Positions 50,283-54,445 of a stretch of 54,445 nucleotides of DNA are shown piece after piece. The notes under the pieces were generated by a model. The model saw only the letters and a program-made list of their open reading frames with translations, did no database searches and was not told the origin of the DNA. Source of the stretch: DAOTTI01 sp034437795. Its GTDB lineage: Bacteria > Chloroflexota > UBA11872 > UBA12225. Location of the stretch: contig DAOTTI010000006.1 in NCBI GenBank assembly GCA_034437795.1, forward strand, positions 1-54,445. Direction: 5' to 3'. Positions within the stretch are counted from its first letter, which is position 1; each line of letters opens with the position of its first letter. Both the position numbers and the translations under genes were made by a program.

Positions 50283-50445
50283 GCTACGGAGGGACTGAGA
50301 GCACCGGTCAGCCGGGGGCGCGGCTGTGGGCCGCGCAGGCCATAAGGCGGAGTCCAGCCGGGCTTCCTGTGTCAATCGCCAGGGTTGTCCCTGCGGCGCC
50401 GGCGCTGGGGAGAGGGGCACGGTGGGGTCTTCACCCACGGAGCGC

Positions 50446-52008
50446 TCACCTGAGGGCCCAGATGGGGGAGCTCCAGGCCCACTGGCCGTTGCGCTGGGCG
50501 ACGCGGACGCGGTAGCAGTCCGCTGGCGCTGGGGGATCTACCGCGCCCGGCTCATCCAGGATGGTCTCGTCCAGGCGGCAGAGGCGCACGGGGAGCGCGC
50601 GGTGCAGCACGATGGCCTCGCTGCGCCAGCCGCGCAGGAAGTGGGAGCGCGAGCCTTCCAGCAGTTCCGCCAGGGTGTGCACGTAACGGCGGCCGTTAGC
50701 GTCCAGCACGAGCGAGGCGCGGGGCGGCAGCTCCACCTCGGCGATGAGCGCCTGGGTGCCGGCATGGCGGACGGTGGGGTTGGGCGTCGTCTCGGAGCGC
50801 CAGGCGCAGGACACGGCGTCGTGCTCCAGCAGGGCATGGGGTAGGCGCTCGTCTTCGGCTAGGTCGTCCTGCGGTGCGACGATGGCGGGGCCGGCAAAGC
50901 AGGTCTCCACGTTGAGCAGGCGGCCGTCCTGGACGGAGAGGCGGCACTGCCATGGGACGGGCCGTTCCTCGCCGCCCCAGCCCCATTCGATCCGGACCAG
51001 GGCGTGGAGCGGGGCGGTGCCGGTGGCGGCGTCGGCGGCGCGGGCAGGGTCGGGCCCGGACCAGCGGTGGAGCAGGCGCTCATTCTTGAGGAGCTCGACG
51101 TGATCGATGGCGCCACGGCCCTGCACGCCCAGCCGGATCTCACGCCTGCCGGCAGCAGGTATCTCCGCGCCCATCCAGGCGTCGTTGAGCCGGAAGTCCA
51201 GCCGGATCCGGTCGCCGGTGGCGGCGTAGACGCGCCGAGCGAGGAAGGCGTCCCACAGGGCCTCACGCGTCAAGGACGCGGCCGCGGCGGCCAGCCGGCC
51301 GTAGCCGTGGCTGCCCGGGTAGCCGGAGTGGTGGTCGGTGGAGGCGACCAGGCCGACACGGTGGCCGTGGCGCAGGCCCCAGGAGGCGGTACTGCGGCCG
51401 TCACGCGGCCCCATACGGTGCAGCATGGGGTAGGGGGCCTCGTCGCTCTCGGCGCAGCCGTGCAGGGAGTAGATCTCGACGAAGGGCGACATCTGGGGCG
51501 AGAAGGTCTGCCAGTTGATGCCGCGGTAGCCGGCGGCGTAGCCGATGTGGTGGGGGATGACCAGGGCCGGGGGCGCCTGGCCCCGCTCGTGCGCCGCCTG
51601 CAGGGCCGCCTTCAGATCCCAGATGCGGTGGCCCCCCAGCAGTGGGCCGTGGTCGCCGTTGTAGAGCACGTGGTGGTCGCCGTCGCGGCAGGAGTGCCAT
51701 TCGTAGGAGAGAAAGGTGACGAAGCGCCCGGGCTGGCAGGCGGCGGCCATCTGACGCTGCACCTGGTGCCAGCCGGCACGGAGCCTGGCGAAGCCGGCCA
51801 GGTGGTATTCCCGCGTGCGGGCGTAGCGGGCCGGGTCGTGCGGGTCATCGGGCATGTCCGGCCAGAAGGCGTGGCCGGTGACGGCGCAGAAGTCAAGCTG
51901 CTGGCGGGCCACGGCCAGGGCCCGCTCGAGCGAGCCGTGCCCGTAGCTGATGGCGCAGTGGTTGTGCAGGTCGCCCCAGTACCAGTTCAGCTGGCGGCTG
52001 TGGTCCAT
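50446..52008 (-). CDS. DUF3604/PHP-like metallohydrolase
   Basis: 520 residues. The N terminus LNWYWGDLHNHCAISYGHGS holds the DxHxH metal motif; FCAVTGHAFWPDMPDD, FLSYEWHSCRDGDHHVLYNG, VIPHHIGYAAGYRGINWQTF and VGLVASTDHHSGYPGSHGYG give the remaining histidines and aspartates of a DUF3604-type hydrolase. The C-terminal part (about 250-520) is beta-rich. The substrate is not known. It is probably downstream in the same transcript as the selenoprotein and the solute-binding lipoprotein, although a tandem repeat cluster of 134 bp separates it from the first of these. Confidence 0.82.
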   Translation of the reverse strand: MDHSRQLNWYWGDLHNHCAISYGHGSLERALAVARQQLDFCAVTGHAFWPDMPDDPHDPARYARTREYHLAGFARLRAGWHQVQRQMAAACQPGRFVTFLSYEWHSCRDGDHHVLYNGDHGPLLGGHRIWDLKAALQAAHERGQAPPALVIPHHIGYAAGYRGINWQTFSPQMSPFVEIYSLHGCAESDEAPYPMLHRMGPRDGRSTASWGLRHGHRVGLVASTDHHSGYPGSHGYGRLAAAAASLTREALWDAFLARRVYAATGDRIRLDFRLNDAWMGAEIPAAGRREIRLGVQGRGAIDHVELLKNERLLHRWSGPDPARAADAATGTAPLHALVRIEWGWGGEERPVPWQCRLSVQDGRLLNVETCFAGPAIVAPQDDLAEDERLPHALLEHDAVSCAWRSETTPNPTVRHAGTQALIAEVELPPRASLVLDANGRRYVHTLAELLEGSRSHFLRGWRSEAIVLHRALPVRLCRLDETILDEPGAVDPPAPADCYRVRVAQRNGQWAWSSPIWALR

Positions 52009-52011
52009 AAG

Positions 52012-52160
52012 GTGCCCTCACCCTAGCCCTCTCCCTATGGGAGAGGGGATCTGCGCCCTCACCCTGGCCTTCGGCCCATGGGAGAGGGAATCTGGCGCCC
52101 TCACCCTGGCCTTCGGCCTATGGGAGAGGGGATCTGGCGCCCTCACCCTGGCCGTCTCCC
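52012..52160. repeat. Tandem cluster of the dispersed palindromic element
   Basis: Four successive units of GCCCTCACCCTGGCCTTCGG, TATGGGAGAGGGGATCTGGC type at about 52013, 52053, 52097 and 52139, with a period of about 42-44 bp; the first has CCCTCTCCCTATGGGAGAGG as a perfect hairpin. It spans the gap between selenoprotein stop and DUF3604 start, with its AGGGTGAGGG next to the DUF3604 ATG. Confidence 0.75.
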
Positions 52161-52994
52161 CAGCTGCCGCGCATCCGGCGCGGCTTCCATTTGGACCAAG
52201 GGAGCCGGACGCGGCCGGCCGGGGGTGAGAAGGCGTTGGAGCGCGACGGCCGCCTCGCGGACGCGGAAGCCCCACGGGCCGGGGGCGCTCTTGTAGGCGA
52301 TGCGGCCATCGGCGCCAGCGACGTAGATCCGCTCCGGCCAGGCGGCGAAGGCCTCTGACGCGGCGTCGTCCATGCCGTCGACCAGCGTTGGGATGGTGAG
52401 GCCCAGGGTGGTGTGCATCAGGCGGGCGCCGGCGCATCGCTCTTCGAACGTCGCCGGCTGGCGGAGGCAGAAGCCTTCCTGCTCGTTGGCGGGCATCTGC
52501 CAGCCATCGGTGGTGTGGGCCTCGGCGATGTAGACGACGACGCAGGCCACCCGATCGCGGCACCACTCGTAGAGCGCCATCATGTCGCCTACCTGGCGAC
52601 GGAAGGGCGGTCAGGTGACGCTGCCGAAGAAGAGCACCAGGGGACGCTCGCGGGCGAGGGCATCGAGCCGCACCGTTCCGCCGTCGAGGCAGGCGAGCGC
52701 AAGGGCCGGCAGCGGATCGCCTCGCTGCAGGCGGTCGGGGCGCCGGTAGCGGCGCTCAATCTGGTCGGCGATGGCGGGGCGCGGGCGGGCGCCCGCGGCA
52801 CCCTGGACGGCGCTCGGCGCGGGGCCGCTTGGTTCTGGTCCCTGGGACCCATGGCCGGGCGGGGCGCCGCGGGCGGAGGCAGGACCGGTGGTCGGGGGGA
52901 TCGGCGCAGTGGCTGCGCGATGCGGCAGAGCTGCTGGGGGCCATCCCAGGGAGGCAGGACCGGTGGTCGGGGGGATCGGCGCAGTGGAGGTCAT
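52143..52994 (-). CDS. Deiodinase-family selenoprotein with in-frame UGA (Sec128)
   Basis: 283 residues if the TGA at 52613-52611 is read as selenocysteine; start ATG 52994 behind AAGGGGG. Around the codon the protein reads RPLVLFFGSVT-U-PPFRRQVGD, the catalytic context (GSCT-U-PPF) of iodothyronine deiodinases, and the frame continues with EWCRDRVACVVVYIAEAHTT, DGWQMP, TFEERCAGARLMHT, AAWPERIYVAGADGRIAYKS and GPWGF, all of the T4 deiodinase/thioredoxin-like fold. A stem-loop follows the UGA. The N-terminal about 90 residues are Pro/Ala-rich and contain a duplicated 38-bp DNA repeat; there is no clear signal peptide. In bacteria the role is unknown, perhaps a redox or reductive dehalogenation step. 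SelB, SelC and SelD are not in this window. A conventional annotation would split it at the UGA into two broken ORFs. Confidence 0.82.
52584..52613 (-). promoter_or_regulatory. UGA codon with bacterial SECIS-like stem-loop
   Basis: Ten bases after the UGA (52613-52611), the minus strand reads GTCGCC-AGGTA-GGCGAC (52600-52584): a perfect 6-bp stem with a five-base loop containing guanines at positions 2 and 3. The loop starts 16 bases after the UGA. Bacterial SECIS elements are expected to have a stem-loop about 16-37 bases after UGA with a G near the start of the loop; this fits by eye. Confidence 0.6.
52875..52987. repeat. Exact 38-bp direct repeat in the selenoprotein N terminus
   Basis: 52875-52912 and 52950-52987 are identical over 38 bp (starting GGAGGCAGGACCGGTGGTCG), 37 unrelated bases apart. 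It encodes the peptide TAPIPPTTGPAS twice near the N terminus. Confidence 0.8.
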
Positions 52995-53109
52995 GGACAG
53001 CCCCCTTGTCAGTTTTTGAGGTGCTCTCGGCGACGCGCTGGGGAAGGTCTTGCTGTGGACGGGGGACGGCACACGCGGCATGTGGCTTGATCCGGCGTAA
53101 GGGGCCTGT
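52995..53109. other. Short intergenic gap after the fourth solute-binding gene
   Basis: About 115 bp; contains the SD for the selenoprotein. An upstream in-frame ATG at 53081 would lengthen the selenoprotein by 29 residues but lacks an SD. Confidence 0.4.
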
Positions 53110-54445
53110 CTACTGGCTGATGATCGGGGGTTCGCCGGTTCGCAGGTATTGCTCGGTCAGCCGGCGCAGCTCCGGCGCGACCTGGGCGGCCGTCTTCTCG
53201 CCCCGCCAGACTGGCGTCAGCAAGGGGCCGAGCACGGGGCCCCAGCCGGGGTAGCCGCCCCAGTAGGTGCCCATTCGGTCGCCGGCGACGCGGAAGTTGC
53301 TGTTCTGTAGCTCATCGACGAACACCTGGCGGTACTTGCCTTCGATCTTGCCGCCGGGGGCGTTCAGGAAGCGCTGGGTGAGCGACTTGCGCGTTGGCTG
53401 CATCTGCCCCGCGTCCGAGAGGATGGTCTGTCCGGTTTCCGACAGGCAGGCGAAGTACATCCAGGCCCAGCAGGTGTCCTTGTTCTGGGAGTGGCGGGTC
53501 ATCACCAGCGGGGAGTAGTGGCCGCTGGAGGTCTGGACTTTCTTGTAGGGCGCGGGGGCGACGCCGACCCGCTTCACGTCGGTGGCGAAGCGCCCGATCT
53601 GCCAGGCGCCGTTGTGGTCCATGGCCAGGTTGTGGTTACGGAAGCCGATGGGCTGCGGGGGCTCGAACTGGGGCGCCTGCCAGACGAAGTGCTTGCTGCG
53701 CAGGTCGGCCAGGAACTGGATGGCCTCGATCGCCGGTGGCTGGTCGACGGGGACCTTGCCGTCGGCGGTGAGCAATTCGCCGCCGTTGCTGTGGACGTAG
53801 TGGGCCACGCCCCAGGTGGTGCTGGTATTGAACCCGTACTGCTTCACCCTGGTGGGGTCGAAGCCGCTCTCGGTGGGGCGGCGGCCGTTGACGTCGATGG
53901 TCAGGCGGCGGGCAATGGCCAGCAGCTCGTCCCAGGTCATGCGCTTCTTGGGATCGGGGTAGGGGACGCCGGCCGCATCGAAGAGGTCCATGTTGTAGTA
54001 GACGGCGTAGGCGCCACTGTCCCACGGCAGGCCGAAGCGCTTGCCCTGGTAGCGCATGGCGAACCAGGAGCCTTCGAAGAAGTCGGACTCTTTGAAGTCC
54101 TTCTGGCGTGCGAGGTAGGGCTCCAGGTTCTCGACCAGGCCGTCGCGGGCAAAGAGGACCGTGTTGCTGTCGTTGGCGAAAGCGGAATCAAGTGGGGCGC
54201 CACTGGCGACCATGGTCTTGAACTTTTCCAGCCAGGCGGCCTGCGCCTGGTGGTCGATCTCGATCTGGACGTGGGGGTGCTCGGCCTGGAAGGCCTTGAC
54301 CTGCTCCTTGAACAGGTCGTGGATGTACGGGTCGGCGCGGCTCATGATGGTGAGCTTGCCCTGGGGCTTGGAGAGCGCGCTGGGGGCCGGGGCCGCGCTG
54401 GGGCCGCCGCGCTGGGCGCACGCCGCCAGGAGCGCGGGCGCCGCG
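53110..54445 (-). CDS. ABC transporter substrate-binding lipoprotein, family 1 (5' end cut by window edge)
   Basis: The frame is open to the right edge. Upstream of the internal ATG at 54345 it reads AAPALLAACAQRGGPS, i.e. the end of a lipoprotein signal with the lipobox LLAAC (Cys codon about 54420-54418), so the true start lies beyond the window. The mature body is about 435 residues and ends in a TAG at 53110: HPHVQIEIDHQAQAAWLEKF, FARDGLVENLEPYLARQKDF, YNMDLFDAAGVPYPDPKKRM, MTWDELLAIARRL, WVMYFACLSETGQ-like WAWMYFACLSETGQTILSDA. A family-1 sugar-type solute-binding protein; the deiodinase-like and DUF3604 genes follow on the same strand. Confidence 0.92.
   Translation of the reverse strand, partial: AAPALLAACAQRGGPSAAPAPSALSKPQGKLTIMSRADPYIHDLFKEQVKAFQAEHPHVQIEIDHQAQAAWLEKFKTMVASGAPLDSAFANDSNTVLFARDGLVENLEPYLARQKDFKESDFFEGSWFAMRYQGKRFGLPWDSGAYAVYYNMDLFDAAGVPYPDPKKRMTWDELLAIARRLTIDVNGRRPTESGFDPTRVKQYGFNTSTTWGVAHYVHSNGGELLTADGKVPVDQPPAIEAIQFLADLRSKHFVWQAPQFEPPQPIGFRNHNLAMDHNGAWQIGRFATDVKRVGVAPAPYKKVQTSSGHYSPLVMTRHSQNKDTCWAWMYFACLSETGQTILSDAGQMQPTRKSLTQRFLNAPGGKIEGKYRQVFVDELQNSNFRVAGDRMGTYWGGYPGWGPVLGPLLTPVWRGEKTAAQVAPELRRLTEQYLRTGEPPIISQ

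Larger units (their letters stand above)
48733..50445. other. 1.7-kb region without a credible gene
   Basis: Reading frames in this stretch are long only because of high GC; they are Arg/Pro/Gly-rich with no start signal and no recognisable fold. The left third (to about 49300) may contain the promoter of the solute-binding gene. Dispersed elements occur at 49716-49850 (CAGCCCTCACCCCCTTCGG, CTCTCCCGCACGCGGGAGAG, GACCTCACCCCCTGGCCCCC, CTCTCCGACGCGGAGAGGGG) and 50005-50103; the CRISPR-like repeats are listed separately. It could be a graveyard of decayed genes. Confidence 0.5.

Noticed and set aside
52611..53081. Treating the two halves of the deiodinase-like frame as separate genes or a nonsense pseudogene
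   Set aside because: The second half alone would start at the MM after the catalytic site and lack it. The stop is UGA exactly at the family's Sec site with a stem-loop after it, which fits recoding better.

Overview
The window is GC-rich, densely coded DNA from a bacterium, most likely a member of the Chloroflexota (Thermomicrobia-like or a related uncultured lineage). That placement is inferred from several traits: several twin-arginine/lipobox family-1 sugar-binding lipoproteins, a Uma2-family nuclease, a class II/class I diterpene synthase pair, abundant two-component systems, and numerous short palindromic repeats between genes. There is no 16S gene, so it is not proven. No rRNA or tRNA gene, prophage or intact insertion sequence was seen. 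One decayed ISAs1-type transposase fragment is present.

Layout. 1-5 kb: the start of the housekeeping sigma factor rpoD running off the left edge, a cysteine-rich YkgJ-like protein, and a coupled histidine kinase/OmpR regulator pair. 5-14 kb: a carbohydrate or sugar-acid block with an amidohydrolase, three SDR dehydrogenases, a solute-binding lipoprotein, a ROK sugar kinase and a SelA-fold PLP lyase. 14-18 kb: a secreted SBBP beta-propeller protein with a dyad in its promoter, a second solute-binding lipoprotein and a small HTH protein. 18-29 kb: envelope and stress genes, namely a MurF-alanine racemase fusion, an HtrA protease, a second kinase/regulator pair, a ChrA transporter, a DoxX-like membrane protein and IspH. 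29-38 kb: YjbQ, then a minus-strand operon read in the order class I terpene synthase, class II diterpene cyclase, single-domain response regulator, membrane histidine kinase, GGDEF-EAL protein. The last four genes overlap by 4, 4 and 11 bases. 38-48 kb: Uma2, a class III aminotransferase, a large CehA/McbA-type metallohydrolase, a creatininase-family amidase, an SGNH plus alpha/beta-hydrolase fusion and a third solute-binding lipoprotein. 48.7-50.4 kb: 1.7 kb without a credible gene but rich in repeats. 50.4-54.4 kb: a DUF3604 metallohydrolase, a deiodinase-family selenoprotein read through an in-frame UGA, and a fourth solute-binding lipoprotein cut by the right edge.

The two most notable systems are (a) the diterpenoid synthase pair translationally coupled to a complete phosphorelay and c-di-GMP module, and (b) the deiodinase-like gene whose UGA falls exactly at the family's catalytic selenocysteine, with a stem-loop of bacterial SECIS geometry just downstream. 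The intergenic spaces also carry a previously unnamed (to me) MITE/REP-like element of about 80-100 bp with terminal inverted repeats, present at more than a dozen sites.
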